A stretch of 58,986 nucleotides of DNA from Verrucomicrobiota bacterium (GCA_009885995.1 VFJQ01000027.1:1-58986); one strand, 5' to 3'. Numbered from the stretch's first letter, positions 9,701 through 18,132 are shown. Notes: generated by a model from the letters alone, not told the origin. Numbers and translations are program-made.

Positions 9701-11599
9701 CGCGGCGGCAGCGGCGGCGACCTCGGCAGCGACCCCATCAACCGCAATACACTGACCGGGAGCATCGACATCCGGGTGGATTTCGGCTTCCTCCAGATGC
9801 GCGGTGGCCAGGGCGGGAACGGCTTCTCCGGCGGTGGTAGCGGCGGGTCGATTACCGGCACCGTCTTCGACAGCGCGTCGGGTTCATCGGCGAAAAACCT
9901 CATCAACGCCCAGCTAACCGCAGGAAACGGCGGCCTCGCCGTGTCCGGCAGCGGTGGAGCCGGTGGCAACCTGATCGGCAATTCCATCCTGTTCGGCACC
10001 ACCTTGACCGCCGGCAGCGGGGGCGATGGCCTCGCCGGAGGCAACGGCGGCACGATCGTGGGCAATGGCATCCCGGGCCTCTACGATTCGGCTGATCTGA
10101 TTCTATTCCTCTTTGCGGGCAGCGGCGGCAACGGCATCAAGCGGGGTGGAACTGGCGGAGACATCCGCAATTTCCACGCGTCATTCGACATCAACTCGAG
10201 TGACGAACTCGGCGGCATCCTCTACCTCGGCGGCAATGGCGGCTCGGCCGTGACCGGCGCTGGCGGCAATGGCGGCTCCGTCATCAATACCTCACCCATC
10301 GAGGATGATCGCAACCAGCTCGCGGGCGACATCTACATGGCTGGCGGCAGAGGCGGAAATGGCCGCATCGGCGGCCATGGCGGCTCCGTCGATACCTTCA
10401 GCAACACCACCGATCAGTTCCAGGTCCCGGCCATTCTATCCTTCCTCGGCGGCGACGGTGGCAATGGCACCAAAGGCCGCGCTGGCAACGGCGGCAGCGT
10501 GAAGAATATCTCGACCGCCTCATCCGGTGCGCCCAACGTCAACGCAGGCTCGATCAGTAACTTTTTCTTCAACCGGTTGATCGCCGGCCGGGGCGGCGAC
10601 AGCGCCGGCAGTAACGGCGGCAATGGCGGCAGCGTCACCAACATCAACGTCACCGCGCAGGACAATCCCCTGGCGCTGGTCGGCGGCGCAGGCGGCGACG
10701 GTCTCTTCCGCGGTGGCAATGGCGGCGGAGTGAATGGCGCGAGCATTCAGATCGGCAACACCAGCTTCGCCAAGGCCGTGATCATCGCTGGCGAGGGCGG
10801 CGACGCGAACGCCTACCTCAGCAATGCCAACGATCCCGCCGCGCTCAAGACAGTCGTCAAAGCGTTTGGCGGCAGGATCGGCAAGGGCGGCAATGGCGGC
10901 AGCATCTCCGGCGTCAATCAGCTCGGCGGCATCCTCGCCCGCATCGATCTGATCGCCGGCAGTGGCGGCGATACCGTCAATTACGGGACGGTCGTCGATC
11001 TCTCGCACTTCGTGGGCAAGGGCGGTTCCATCTCAAACGTCCACGCCGACGGCAGCATCGGAAACATCGATCCCTTGGTGCCCATCCGTTCTTATAACGA
11101 CATCCGGACCGGCGAAACGATGGATGACTTCGTCACCGCGAATCTCCGCAACGAAGCCTCCCCCGGTTCCGTGGACGACACGGTGGGCAACGTCGGACTC
11201 GTCACCGGCGCAGCGGGTCGCATCAAGGCTGTATTCAACGGCTATAAAGACAGCCATGAGGCCAGCTTCCCAAGTATTCCCGTCGCAAAAGGCATCAACG
11301 GAAGCCTCAAGACCATCACCGCGCGCAACATCATGTCCGCCGTGGCCGGCAACGTCGAACGCATCGCCGCCATCCAAAGCGTGAAGGATATCCACCTGAC
11401 CTCCGGAGGGGCATTGGGAGCCGACAAGCTGCCTGGCATCGCCGGCGATCCCAGATTCCAGGACGCCAATGGCAATCCGAGCCCTGCCCCGGTGCTCGAC
11501 GGCATCCTCATCGACGGAGCCATGGTCACCCGCGCCCTCCCGACCGATCTCGCCGGACGCCGCTTGGTCCTCGGTCCGGACGTTTACATCCTCGCCTAA
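6716..11599 (+). CDS. Giant LEPR-XLL-like protein with FG-GAP-like and glycine-rich repeats
   Basis: This is a 1,627-residue protein starting at ATG 6716. Residues ~9-22 contain EPLEARIAPA, the LEPR-XLL type of N-terminal motif found on very large exported proteins of Verrucomicrobiota and Planctomycetota; no classical signal peptide is visible. Blocks at roughly 8150-8650 and 9050-9350 hold FG-GAP/VCBS-type calcium-loop motifs (FDGDGFGDIVF, GDLDGDGHYDIATG, GDFNGDGFTDLAV, FDQDGNADFSV). Most of the rest is GGxGG repeats resembling those of the preceding gene. The C-terminus has no PEP-CTERM or LPxTG motif. Likely a large extracellular or cell-surface structural protein. The glycine repeats could fold as parallel beta-helix or polyglycine rods, which is inference. 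The 23-bp spacing suggests co-transcription with the upstream giant gene. Confidence 0.88.
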   Translation: MSAKFMNFPQVEPLEARIAPAALLPTIIDAENDPTGSHFKTTTVGTPIVLNAGDVLTTGAAPKSGSYLMFVEQGQALIFTTDLNQNGFVDFNEITGIAAGDGLRLISFVDIHGDIVTNLKSNGTLSDSDNNGDNDNLGLKGDGRVLLNNRIEKIELRSVRTTDLTDQNGDGVVDIVDQGLRVVISSYSIFGQIIAGAGFGVEGDATSGLIIDDRGKAVQQTFFPGPIVGSPFGPDYFDPAVTPITAMIGGIVVGSAASDEYFSFGLARNSVNDPLGTGIGGDLANGNDVQGTLKTFIPASGAEGGGIFYVRGFDPTVAFNIGKLLAGDGGARARGGSIENVTLNGDTAGGYIVQAGDGGSGPTGGTGGSVLDFQDLGSNTSELIVQSGNGGVGTTGAGGAGGGTTFGTMNILGNVKIIEGDGGTGFTAGGSGASLTKAVITAPDRLEDFARNIVGTTHDTPHDPVTGRRIIVDPLAPGVIGQGNAVDFDGDGFGDIVFTSSNPSQLVVQFGDGFGGFRLKSDGSGFPDRFYLDGPIDAEALTIGDLDGDGHYDIATGSRSGGSHAGIFVFLSKYEDGNGDGVLSKSEDLDGDSFNDLVGFRTARFSPMPNIDGNTRSGHTMSDIEAGDFNGDGFTDLAVAATYYGGTNGLQPFQLLFFMYSDVEDGKPTGQFYADFGSKGQAIPPIPASPRTPWVQLSGPGDTTVNIEVTALNRFADHDVVVSLADTGARSRGLRVWDNSIANASFPVLFGPIPLGQVDTNRALLAGGNANISLTNAFGLDFAIVDFDQDGNADFSVLIEQPAGFLISLQGDGIGGARRIDIPVNGNQNAGFFFGPPANGNGGANITTNLQAIVGTDADGDGLRDEVAILYYGGTPPGSNVIEMEIGFPPTNTPPQPAQFTPTVGRSDNPGATRDDIFGISAANDTAIVAFDAFYPRVNSPLTNYAVGEQETGQFTNLLGRNLIISAGNVGFDFVVNAEHNLFLVAGDGGTGIVGRGGSGGDLGSDPINRNTLTGSIDIRVDFGFLQMRGGQGGNGFSGGGSGGSITGTVFDSASGSSAKNLINAQLTAGNGGLAVSGSGGAGGNLIGNSILFGTTLTAGSGGDGLAGGNGGTIVGNGIPGLYDSADLILFLFAGSGGNGIKRGGTGGDIRNFHASFDINSSDELGGILYLGGNGGSAVTGAGGNGGSVINTSPIEDDRNQLAGDIYMAGGRGGNGRIGGHGGSVDTFSNTTDQFQVPAILSFLGGDGGNGTKGRAGNGGSVKNISTASSGAPNVNAGSISNFFFNRLIAGRGGDSAGSNGGNGGSVTNINVTAQDNPLALVGGAGGDGLFRGGNGGGVNGASIQIGNTSFAKAVIIAGEGGDANAYLSNANDPAALKTVVKAFGGRIGKGGNGGSISGVNQLGGILARIDLIAGSGGDTVNYGTVVDLSHFVGKGGSISNVHADGSIGNIDPLVPIRSYNDIRTGETMDDFVTANLRNEASPGSVDDTVGNVGLVTGAAGRIKAVFNGYKDSHEASFPSIPVAKGINGSLKTITARNIMSAVAGNVERIAAIQSVKDIHLTSGGALGADKLPGIAGDPRFQDANGNPSPAPVLDGILIDGAMVTRALPTDLAGRRLVLGPDVYILA

Positions 11600-11661
11600 G
11601 CCGCGCACCCGTCGGCGGATCGCTGCACCGACCATCCCGCCTCCGCGACAACCCGAAAAAG

Positions 11662-11734
11662 CACGCCCGGCGAGGATCGAACTCGCGACTAACGGTTTAG
11701 AAAACCGCTGCTCTATCCACTGAGCTACGGGCGC
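11662..11734 (-). tRNA. tRNA-Arg (anticodon TCT)
   Basis: The reverse complement folds as a 73-nt tRNA. The acceptor GCGCCCG pairs with CGGGCGT (a G-U at 1-72), T8 A9 is followed by a GCTC D-stem, and the anticodon stem GCGGT/ACCGT encloses loop TTTCTAA, giving anticodon TCT. A GTTCGATCC-type T arm is present and the discriminator base is G. CCA is not encoded. Confidence 0.95.
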
Positions 11735-11747
11735 CCGTGATGCGCCG

Positions 11748-11775
11748 ATTGTATCACGCCGCAGCCGCTCGCCAA
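11748..11775 (-). promoter_or_regulatory. Probable sigma-70 promoter of tRNA-Arg
   Basis: On the minus strand a TTGGCG -35-like box (11770-11775) is separated by 16 bp from TACAAT (11748-11753). The latter is preceded by TGA, giving an extended -10 (TGnTACAAT). It lies 13 bp upstream of the tRNA 5' end. Based on sequence match only. Confidence 0.55.
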
Positions 11776-11792
11776 GGCCCCGCAATTGAACG

Positions 11793-12962
11793 ATGCTCGC
11801 ACGCCGCATCCTCATGAGCTTTTTCACCGCACTCCTGATCGGGTTCATCGCTGGGGACATCCTTTGGTGGCAAGCCGCCCATCGGCACCTCGGCTCGCGC
11901 ACCGCGCGCATCACCGCCGCAGCATGGGCCGCGGCGATGCTCGGGGGGCTCGGGCTTGTGATCGCCAGCCGCTTCTCGGGTGCCCACTGGGACCACTCTC
12001 TCCCCCGCCCCTTCCTCTCAGCGATCTTCGCGTGGCATCTGCTCGCCGTGCCGCTGTGGCTGTTCTGGCGTGTCGTGCGCCTGTTTGTGAAAGCCGTGCG
12101 CAAACTCGCTCGACGCAGCGTCCCCGTCCCGCCGGACGGAATCTCCCGCCGCGAGTTTCTCAGCACCGCCGCCACCTTCGCACCAGCGGTCCTCGTCAGC
12201 GGCGGCGCCATCGTCGGCGAAGCGCAACTCGAACAGTTCCGCATTCGCCACCTCGATATTCCCATCGCCACGCTGCCACCCGCGCTCGACGGCCTCACCA
12301 TCGCTCACGTGAGCGACCTGCACATCGGCCGCTTCACGCGCGCCCCCGTGCTCGAGCGCATCGCGCGAGCGACGAACGATCTCAACGCCGACCTCGTGCT
12401 GCTCACCGGCGACTTGATCAATTTCGCGCTGCGCGACCTGCCCGCCGGGATCGATCTCGTGCGCGGTCTCCGCGCGAAGCACGGCGTCTTTCTCTGCGAA
12501 GGCAATCACGACCTCATCGAAAACGGGCCCGCATTCCGCCGCGAAGCGGAACGCGCCGGGCTGCCCTTCCTGCGCGGCGAAGCCGAGACGCTCGCCATCG
12601 GTCGGGCGAAACTTCAAGTCTTCGGCCTGCCTTGGACGCACGACGCCGGCGGCCACTCTCGCGCCATCGCCGCGCTGGATAGCCATCGCCACGACGGCGC
12701 CTTTCCGATCCTGCTCGCGCATCACCCTCACGCTTTTGATTTTGCGACGAACTTCCCGCTCACCCTCGCCGGCCACACGCACGGCGGCCAACTCATGCTC
12801 AACGAACAACTCGGCTTCGGTCCCGTGTTTTTTCGATACTGGTCGGGTCTCTATCACCGCGATGGCCGCACCCTCGCCGTCTCAAACGGCGTGGGCAATT
12901 GGTTCCCCGTCCGCATCGCCGCGCCCGCAGAAATCCTGCACCTCACACTGCGCCGCGCCTGA
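11793..12962 (+). CDS. Membrane-anchored metallophosphoesterase (YkuE-like)
   Basis: A 389-aa calcineurin-like phosphoesterase. The N-terminal ~110 residues contain about three hydrophobic helices, then a twin-arginine-like ISRREFLSTAATFAPAV stretch near residue 113. The catalytic motifs run in the family order: HVSDLHIG (Asp and His), LLTGDLINF, EGNHDLIE, LAHHPHAFDF and LAGHTHGGQL, enough for a complete dinuclear metal site. The family includes periplasmic or membrane phosphodiesterases acting on phospholipids, UDP-sugars or nucleotides; the substrate cannot be told here. The internal RR motif suggests the catalytic domain sits outside the cytoplasmic membrane. A second in-frame Met 7 codons downstream is an alternative start. 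It is transcribed alone, convergent with the YfcH-like gene. Confidence 0.88.
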   Translation: MLARRILMSFFTALLIGFIAGDILWWQAAHRHLGSRTARITAAAWAAAMLGGLGLVIASRFSGAHWDHSLPRPFLSAIFAWHLLAVPLWLFWRVVRLFVKAVRKLARRSVPVPPDGISRREFLSTAATFAPAVLVSGGAIVGEAQLEQFRIRHLDIPIATLPPALDGLTIAHVSDLHIGRFTRAPVLERIARATNDLNADLVLLTGDLINFALRDLPAGIDLVRGLRAKHGVFLCEGNHDLIENGPAFRREAERAGLPFLRGEAETLAIGRAKLQVFGLPWTHDAGGHSRAIAALDSHRHDGAFPILLAHHPHAFDFATNFPLTLAGHTHGGQLMLNEQLGFGPVFFRYWSGLYHRDGRTLAVSNGVGNWFPVRIAAPAEILHLTLRRA

Positions 12963-12973
12963 CTTCCGACGAC

Positions 12974-13855
12974 TCAGCCAAGCAAGTCGCGCAGCGCCGG
13001 CTCCAACTCGGGAAAGCGAAAGCCGAACCCATCGCTCGTGGCCGCCGCCGGAACCACGCGGCGGCTTCCGAGCAACTCATCGCTCAATCCGCGCAACGCG
13101 AGGCGCAACGCCCACCCGGGGACACGCAAGAGCAGCGGTCGGTGCAGCACGCGGGCGAGCGTGCGTGAGAAGTCCGCGTTTCGCACGGGCCATGGCGCGC
13201 AGGCATTGAGCGGTCCGCGCACGTTCATGTCCTCGACCGCGAACAGCACGAGCCTCGCGAGATCTTCATAGTGAATCCACGGCATCCACTGTCGCCCGCT
13301 GCCGATCACTGCGCCGAGACCGCAGTCGAAGACTGGCCTCATCATTCGCAGCATGCCCGCACCCGGGGCGAGCACCGGAGCGATCCGCAGCGACACGACA
13401 CGCGCCCCTTTCGCATCCGCGGCTTCCTTCTCCCAAGCCGCGCACGTCTCCGCGAGCAGACCGCGTCCGACCTGCGCGGATTCGTCGAGTTCCGAATCGC
13501 CACCGTCCGCGTAGATTCCGACCGCGGAGGCGCACACGAGCACCTCGACGCTTTCACCCACACGAGTGATCGCCTCCACGACGCGCTGCGTCCCACGCAC
13601 GCGACTGGTCACGATCTCGTGGCGTTTCGCACGCGTCCACACACCCATGATCGGCTCACCCGCGAGATGGATGACCGCTTCGCACCCGCTGAAATCCGGC
13701 GGGGCCGAGAGGGTGAACTGCCGCGTCTCGACCGCACCGCGCACCTCGCGATCCGGTGTCCTCGAAAACGCGACCACCTCGTGCCCGCGGGCGTGCGCCG
13801 TGCGAATGATCGCCTGACCCAGAAACCCGCTCGCGCCCGTGACCGCGATCTGCAC
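12974..13855 (-). CDS. YfcH-like NAD(P)-dependent epimerase (TIGR01777 family)
   Basis: A 293-aa extended short-chain dehydrogenase. The N-terminus has the Rossmann motif GASGFLGQAI, followed by conserved segments of the TIGR01777 group (VIHLAGEPIM; DFSRTLARVLHRP). The group is related to nucleotide-sugar epimerases but its physiological reaction is unknown. The start is GTG at 13855, chosen because it begins exactly at the Rossmann strand and lies one base after the stop codon of the upstream amidase gene, so the two are almost certainly co-transcribed. Length is typical of the family. Confidence 0.88.
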   Translation of the reverse strand: MQIAVTGASGFLGQAIIRTAHARGHEVVAFSRTPDREVRGAVETRQFTLSAPPDFSGCEAVIHLAGEPIMGVWTRAKRHEIVTSRVRGTQRVVEAITRVGESVEVLVCASAVGIYADGGDSELDESAQVGRGLLAETCAAWEKEAADAKGARVVSLRIAPVLAPGAGMLRMMRPVFDCGLGAVIGSGRQWMPWIHYEDLARLVLFAVEDMNVRGPLNACAPWPVRNADFSRTLARVLHRPLLLRVPGWALRLALRGLSDELLGSRRVVPAAATSDGFGFRFPELEPALRDLLG

Positions 13856-13856
13856 G

Positions 13857-14810
13857 TCAGTCGAACTTCCCGTGGAGCCAGCGATACGGGAACTTGTCGC
13901 CCGGGCAGTCGGTCGGCCAGCGCGGCGGGTTGATCTCGCGATGAGCTTTCACGATCGACGGCTTGCCCTCGACCTTGCCGACCCGCTTGCGCACATAGCC
14001 GACGAGTTCCTCGAGCGCCGCCTTCTGCCGCTCGGTGGGCGCGTCGCGGTTGAAGTCGCCGACGAAACAAATGCCGAGCGCGATATTGTTGAGGTAGTCG
14101 CTGTGCACGTGGCCGCCATTGACCTGCCGCGACCATCTCGGGCCGATCTCGATCTGGCCATCGCCGGTCGAGGTGCCGTTGCCGATGACGAAATGGTAGG
14201 CGAGCCCGTTGGGCATCTTGCGCACGCGCAGGTGGTAGTAGTGGAAGGCCTTCGCGCTGCCCTGCCGCGTGCCGCTGTTATGCACGACGGTGTAGCGCCA
14301 GCGGCCTTTGCGCACCGGTGCCTTGTCGATCTCCGCGCGGACGGCCGCGGTGAGAAAGCGATAGTTCGGCCCGCGCGAAAACCAACTGCGCGACGGCTTC
14401 TCCGCTGGGATGACCTCGGCTTCCTCGAACCCGGATTTCTGCACCGTCACCGCCGCCGGCATCTCGCGCTGACGCGACGGCGACGGCGTGACGGGAGCGG
14501 GCTTGGGCGTGATGACGAGCAGCGGCGTGCTCCGTCGGCGCGGCGTGGCCTGAGTCACCGGCCGCGGCTTCGGCTTCGGTGTGGGGTCGGCTGCGGGGCG
14601 GGATTTCGGAGTGGACGCCGAGGGTGACGAATCCGGTTTGGACGACGCGGGAGGCGCAGGCGTCGCGAGCGGCACGGTCCGCATTTCTTCGCGCGCTTTG
14701 AGAAAGGCCTTCTTCTTTTCCGCGGCGCCTCCGGCATCTTGAGATTGCTGCGCGTGCATGTGCGGCACGGCAAGGATGACGGAGAGCAACAGCGGGATTT
14801 GGAAACGCAC
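13857..14810 (-). CDS. Secreted N-acetylmuramoyl-L-alanine amidase (Amidase_2/PGRP fold)
   Basis: A 317-aa protein if GTG 14810 is the start, which puts a signal peptide (FQIPLLLSVILAVPHMHA) at the N-terminus. An upstream ATG at 14903 would add 31 unconvincing residues and overlap the divergent gene. A Pro/Ser/Lys-rich linker (about residues 45-125) leads to an Amidase_2 domain with the zinc ligands visible: His in YTVVHNSG, His in KAHREI and Cys in TDCPGD; a Tyr-His pair (AYHFVIG) completes the site. It would cleave the amide bond between muramic acid and stem peptide in the periplasm. The Lys/Pro linker could bind the wall or span the periplasm. It is the first gene of a two-gene unit with the YfcH-like gene. 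Confidence 0.85.
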   Translation of the reverse strand: MRFQIPLLLSVILAVPHMHAQQSQDAGGAAEKKKAFLKAREEMRTVPLATPAPPASSKPDSSPSASTPKSRPAADPTPKPKPRPVTQATPRRRSTPLLVITPKPAPVTPSPSRQREMPAAVTVQKSGFEEAEVIPAEKPSRSWFSRGPNYRFLTAAVRAEIDKAPVRKGRWRYTVVHNSGTRQGSAKAFHYYHLRVRKMPNGLAYHFVIGNGTSTGDGQIEIGPRWSRQVNGGHVHSDYLNNIALGICFVGDFNRDAPTERQKAALEELVGYVRKRVGKVEGKPSIVKAHREINPPRWPTDCPGDKFPYRWLHGKFD

Positions 14811-14901
14811 GGGCGCGGATGCTATGGAACGACCTGCTTTTGCCAACTGCGGAGTGATGCACAGTTGCCTCCGGCGCACTTCTCGCCATCCATGGACGCG
14901 C

Positions 14902-16626
14902 ATGGATCAACCGCCTCCCCTGCGCTTCGACCAACTCTTCCGCCTGATGATGTGGACGCACTGGCGCGCGCTCATCGCGCAGGTGCGCGGCGTGCGCCGC
15001 CAATCGCCGCTGCTGCTGTTCGTCCTCAGCGGATTCGTCGCCGGCTACCTCCTCGTCGGCTACTGGCTTTTCCGCACCGGGCTGCAGTTCCTCTACAATT
15101 TCCCGCTCGTCGGCGCGCTGCTCTCGCAGCGGATTCTCTTCCTCATCTTCGGCTTCTTCTTCGTGATGCTGATGTTTTCAAACCTCATCATCGGCTACAC
15201 GACGCTTTTTAAAAACTCGGAGGCCCAGTGGTTTCTCTCGATGCCTGTGCGACACCGCGACGTGTATCGCTGGAAATTCCTCGAGGCGCTGGTCGTTTCG
15301 AGTTGGGCGCTCATCTTCCTCAGCGCGCCGATGATGGCCGCCTACGGGCATGTGCAGCAAGTGCCGCCGGTCTTCTACGCGCAGGTCACGCTGCTCTACG
15401 CGCCCTTCGTCGTGCTGCCCGCGCTGCTCGGCTCCTGGCTCGTGCTCGGCCTCGCCCGCATCCTCGCGCAGCCCATCGTGAAGCGCCTCCTGCTCATCGG
15501 CGCCGCCGCGGCGGTGCTGCTGTTGCTCTTCGCCGTGCGGCCGGTCACGGACGTCGAGGCCACCAAGGCCGCGGAAGTGCTTTCGTTCGAGCAGTTGCTC
15601 AAGCACTCCCGCTTGAGCCTAAACCCGCTGCTGCCCAGTGCGTGGCTCGCGAAGGCGGTGCTCGGTTGGGCCGAGGGCCTTTCCACCCAAGGCGGATTCT
15701 ATTTCCTCGTCCTCCTCGCCAACGCGCTATTCGGCCTGCTCATCGGCTTCGAGATCATGGGCAAGTTTTTCTACAGCTCATGGACGCACTCGCAAAGTTC
15801 ACGCGCAGCCCAGTTTCAGCGCGACGCGGAGAACAAGCGGCGGCCCGAACGCCGGCCATCGCTGCTCGAGTTGAGCCTCGGCTGGCTGCGCTCCTTCTCG
15901 CCACCGACGGCAGCGCTCGTGCTGAAAGACATCCGCGTCTTTTGGCGCGATCCCGCCCAGTGGATTCAGTTCATGATCTTCTTCGGTCTGCTCTGCATCT
16001 ACGTGGTGAACCTGCGCAACGTCGCCTTCGACTTCTCAAGCCCATTCTGGGAAGTGACGATTTCCTACCTCAACCTCGCCGCGAGCGCGCTCACGCTCTC
16101 CACGCTGACAACTCGCTTCGTCTTCCCGCAATTTTCGCTCGAAGGCCGGCGCCTCTGGATCCTCAGCATCGCGCCGGTCGGGTTGCAGCGCGTGCTTCTC
16201 CAGAAATTCTGGCTGAGTTGCATCGCGGCGACGGCGATCACCGTCGCGCTCATGGTCGCATCGAGCCTGATGCTGAACCTGCCATGGTCGAAGGTCGGTT
16301 TCTTCGCCGTCGCGATCGCGCTGATGAGCGCCTCGCTCAGCGGCCTCTCGGTCGGGCTCGGGGCGCTGTTCCCGAATTTCAAGGAGGACAATCCGAGCAA
16401 GATCGTGAGCGGCTTCGGCGGCACGCTGTGCCTCGTGGTGAGCTTCCTCTATATCAGCCTCTTCGTCGCGCTGGTCGCACTGCCGGACGTGCGGCGCGTC
16501 ACACCGAAGATCCAATTCGCTCTGCCGTCCGAGCTTGCCTTCGGGCTCGCGATCTCGATGAGCCTCGTGCTGCTCTTCACTCCGCTCGCTCTCGCAATGA
16601 GGCGTGTGAAAAGGCTGGAAATGTAA
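14902..16626 (+). CDS. Polytopic membrane protein, ABC-2-type permease-like
   Basis: 574 residues from ATG 14902, chosen because upstream in-frame codons run into the divergent amidase gene region. About 12 hydrophobic helices fall in two halves around a basic cytoplasmic stretch (SSRAAQFQRDAENKRRPERR, about residues 297-316). The pattern resembles large two-half ABC-2 exporter permeases. No Walker motifs are present and no ATP-binding subunit is adjacent, so a partner ATPase must be elsewhere or the protein is not an ABC permease. The two downstream genes encode coiled-coil single-span proteins on the same strand. The substrate is unknown. Confidence 0.7.
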   Translation: MDQPPPLRFDQLFRLMMWTHWRALIAQVRGVRRQSPLLLFVLSGFVAGYLLVGYWLFRTGLQFLYNFPLVGALLSQRILFLIFGFFFVMLMFSNLIIGYTTLFKNSEAQWFLSMPVRHRDVYRWKFLEALVVSSWALIFLSAPMMAAYGHVQQVPPVFYAQVTLLYAPFVVLPALLGSWLVLGLARILAQPIVKRLLLIGAAAAVLLLLFAVRPVTDVEATKAAEVLSFEQLLKHSRLSLNPLLPSAWLAKAVLGWAEGLSTQGGFYFLVLLANALFGLLIGFEIMGKFFYSSWTHSQSSRAAQFQRDAENKRRPERRPSLLELSLGWLRSFSPPTAALVLKDIRVFWRDPAQWIQFMIFFGLLCIYVVNLRNVAFDFSSPFWEVTISYLNLAASALTLSTLTTRFVFPQFSLEGRRLWILSIAPVGLQRVLLQKFWLSCIAATAITVALMVASSLMLNLPWSKVGFFAVAIALMSASLSGLSVGLGALFPNFKEDNPSKIVSGFGGTLCLVVSFLYISLFVALVALPDVRRVTPKIQFALPSELAFGLAISMSLVLLFTPLALAMRRVKRLEM

Positions 16627-16663
16627 CGCGACATTCCGGACTCTCGCCACAGCCACGACACCC

Positions 16664-17302
16664 ATGCCCGAACGCTCGCGCTCCTCCGACGAACCACTCC
16701 TTGACCTTCCCGAAGAGGAAGGTCTCTCCAGCGAGCACCTCGACAACCAAGTTCAGCGAGCGCAGGAGGAACTCCTCTCGCTCAAGCGCAAACAGGAGCA
16801 GATCGAAAAGCAAAAACGCGAACTCGAAGAACTCAGCCGCAGGCAGGAGCAGTTGCACGCAGGCAAGGGCGAGATGCTTGAGAAAATCACGCGCGCGATG
16901 GTCGTGCTCGAACGCGAAACCTACGAGGCGAGGAAGCGCGTCGAGTTGCTGGAATCGATCCACGACTCATTTGCGCAGCACGCGGACGTGCTCGATGCGA
17001 TCAACCCGAAATCGTGGGAAGGGCTCGACATGGGCAAGGAGCTGTCGCGTGCGCTCAGCGCCGTGGATGATGCGCGCGCCGAATACGCGAGCAACCTGCC
17101 GCGCATCAGTCCCGAGAGCGACAGCGAGCTGAGCGATCCCGTCGCGATGGGCATGGGCTTCCAGTCTGAATATGTGGCCGAGCCACCCAAGGATTTCATG
17201 TATTGGCTCAAGAGCGGCTTGGCCTTCACGATGCCGCTGGTCGCAGTCGGCTTGATCATCGTGCTGCTCCTGATCGCCCTGCTCACTGCCGCCCCCAAGT
17301 AA
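16664..17302 (+). CDS. Coiled-coil protein with one C-terminal membrane helix
   Basis: 212 residues. Residues ~25-70 are a strongly charged heptad-like segment rich in Glu, Lys, Gln and Leu (KRKQEQIEKQKRELEELSRR), a long coiled coil. The last ~30 residues form a single hydrophobic helix (FTMPLVAVGLIIVLLLIALL). Topology would be a cytoplasmic coiled coil tail-anchored in the membrane. I do not recognise a named family. It starts 38 bp after the permease-like gene and stops 3 bp before the next gene, whose product has the same architecture, suggesting a joint structural role. Confidence 0.8.
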   Translation: MPERSRSSDEPLLDLPEEEGLSSEHLDNQVQRAQEELLSLKRKQEQIEKQKRELEELSRRQEQLHAGKGEMLEKITRAMVVLERETYEARKRVELLESIHDSFAQHADVLDAINPKSWEGLDMGKELSRALSAVDDARAEYASNLPRISPESDSELSDPVAMGMGFQSEYVAEPPKDFMYWLKSGLAFTMPLVAVGLIIVLLLIALLTAAPK

Positions 17303-17305
17303 CCC

Positions 17306-17716
17306 ATGGCCGAACGCAAACCCGGACGCCCCACGCGGCGCTCAGATCCGTCGAGCAATCCGCTCGACGCCGAGAAACGCCGTCTCCAGGAAGAAGCCAC
17401 GCGCCTGCAAGCCGAGATGGATAGCAAGAAGCGCCTCATCGCAGATGCGCCGAGGCTGAAAGAGAAAGCCGAGAAACAGCGCCGCGAAGAATTGGTGAAG
17501 CGCCGCAGCACCGCAGACGTTCGCTTCGGGCGCCCTGGAGCGCTGCACGATCCGCGCTACTCGCTCGAGGCAAACGTCGGCGCCGCCGCCGTCCAAGGCC
17601 GCCGACTCCGCAAGCATCGCCGCCAGGGAATGTGGACCTTCTTCCTACTCTGCTGCGTGCTCGCTGGAGTCCTCTACTGGGTTTACGCGGTCATCATCCG
17701 CGGCGTGACCCCGTGA
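17306..17716 (+). CDS. Small coiled-coil membrane protein
   Basis: 136 residues. A basic, low-complexity N-terminus (KPGRPTRRSDPSS) leads into a coiled-coil stretch (about residues 25-65) and then one hydrophobic helix near the C-terminus (FFLLCCVLAGVLYWVYAVII). Same general design as the preceding gene but not obviously homologous. Its TGA stop shares one base with the ATG of the following alkyltransferase gene (TGATG), implying translational coupling. No family recognised. Confidence 0.78.
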   Translation: MAERKPGRPTRRSDPSSNPLDAEKRRLQEEATRLQAEMDSKKRLIADAPRLKEKAEKQRREELVKRRSTADVRFGRPGALHDPRYSLEANVGAAAVQGRRLRKHRRQGMWTFFLLCCVLAGVLYWVYAVIIRGVTP

Positions 17717-18132
17717 TGAAACGCGAAATCCGCTCCGGCTCATTCGCGGTGACGGCGCGCTTCGACGGCGACGTGCTTCGCGAGATCACCTTCCCTCGCA
17801 GCATCCCCGAGGATCTCGATTCAGCCGCACTCGACGACGTGATCGCGCAACTCGCCCGCTTCCCGATCGACCTCACCGAAGCGCCGCCATTTCACCGCCG
17901 CGTGTGGCAGCAACTTCGCGAAATCCCGCGCGGCACCGCCCTCACCTACGCCGAACTCGCCCTCGCCGTCGGCAGCCCGCGCGGCTATCGCGCCGTCGGT
18001 CAGGCATGCGGTGCGAATCCCCTTCCGCTCCTGATCCCATGCCACCGCGTCGTCGCGCAGGACGGCCTCGGCGGGTTCACCGCCGGCTTACCGTGGAAGG
18101 TGAAGCTTCTCGAACTGGAAGCCGCCGTTTAG
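17716..18132 (+). CDS. ogt: Methylated-DNA--[protein]-cysteine S-methyltransferase
   Basis: 138 residues from ATG 17716. This start was preferred to a further upstream Met because it overlaps the previous stop by one base and begins at the first family-like residues. The active-site motif LLIPCHRVV holds the acceptor cysteine, preceded by the helix-turn-helix segment YAELALAVGSPRGYRAVGQA and the Asn of CGANPLPLLIPCHR; GGFTAG follows. It repairs O6-alkylguanine by irreversible transfer of the alkyl group to the Cys. At 138 residues it is shorter than Ada-C/Ogt proteins with a full N-terminal domain. Confidence 0.93.
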   Translation: MKREIRSGSFAVTARFDGDVLREITFPRSIPEDLDSAALDDVIAQLARFPIDLTEAPPFHRRVWQQLREIPRGTALTYAELALAVGSPRGYRAVGQACGANPLPLLIPCHRVVAQDGLGGFTAGLPWKVKLLELEAAV

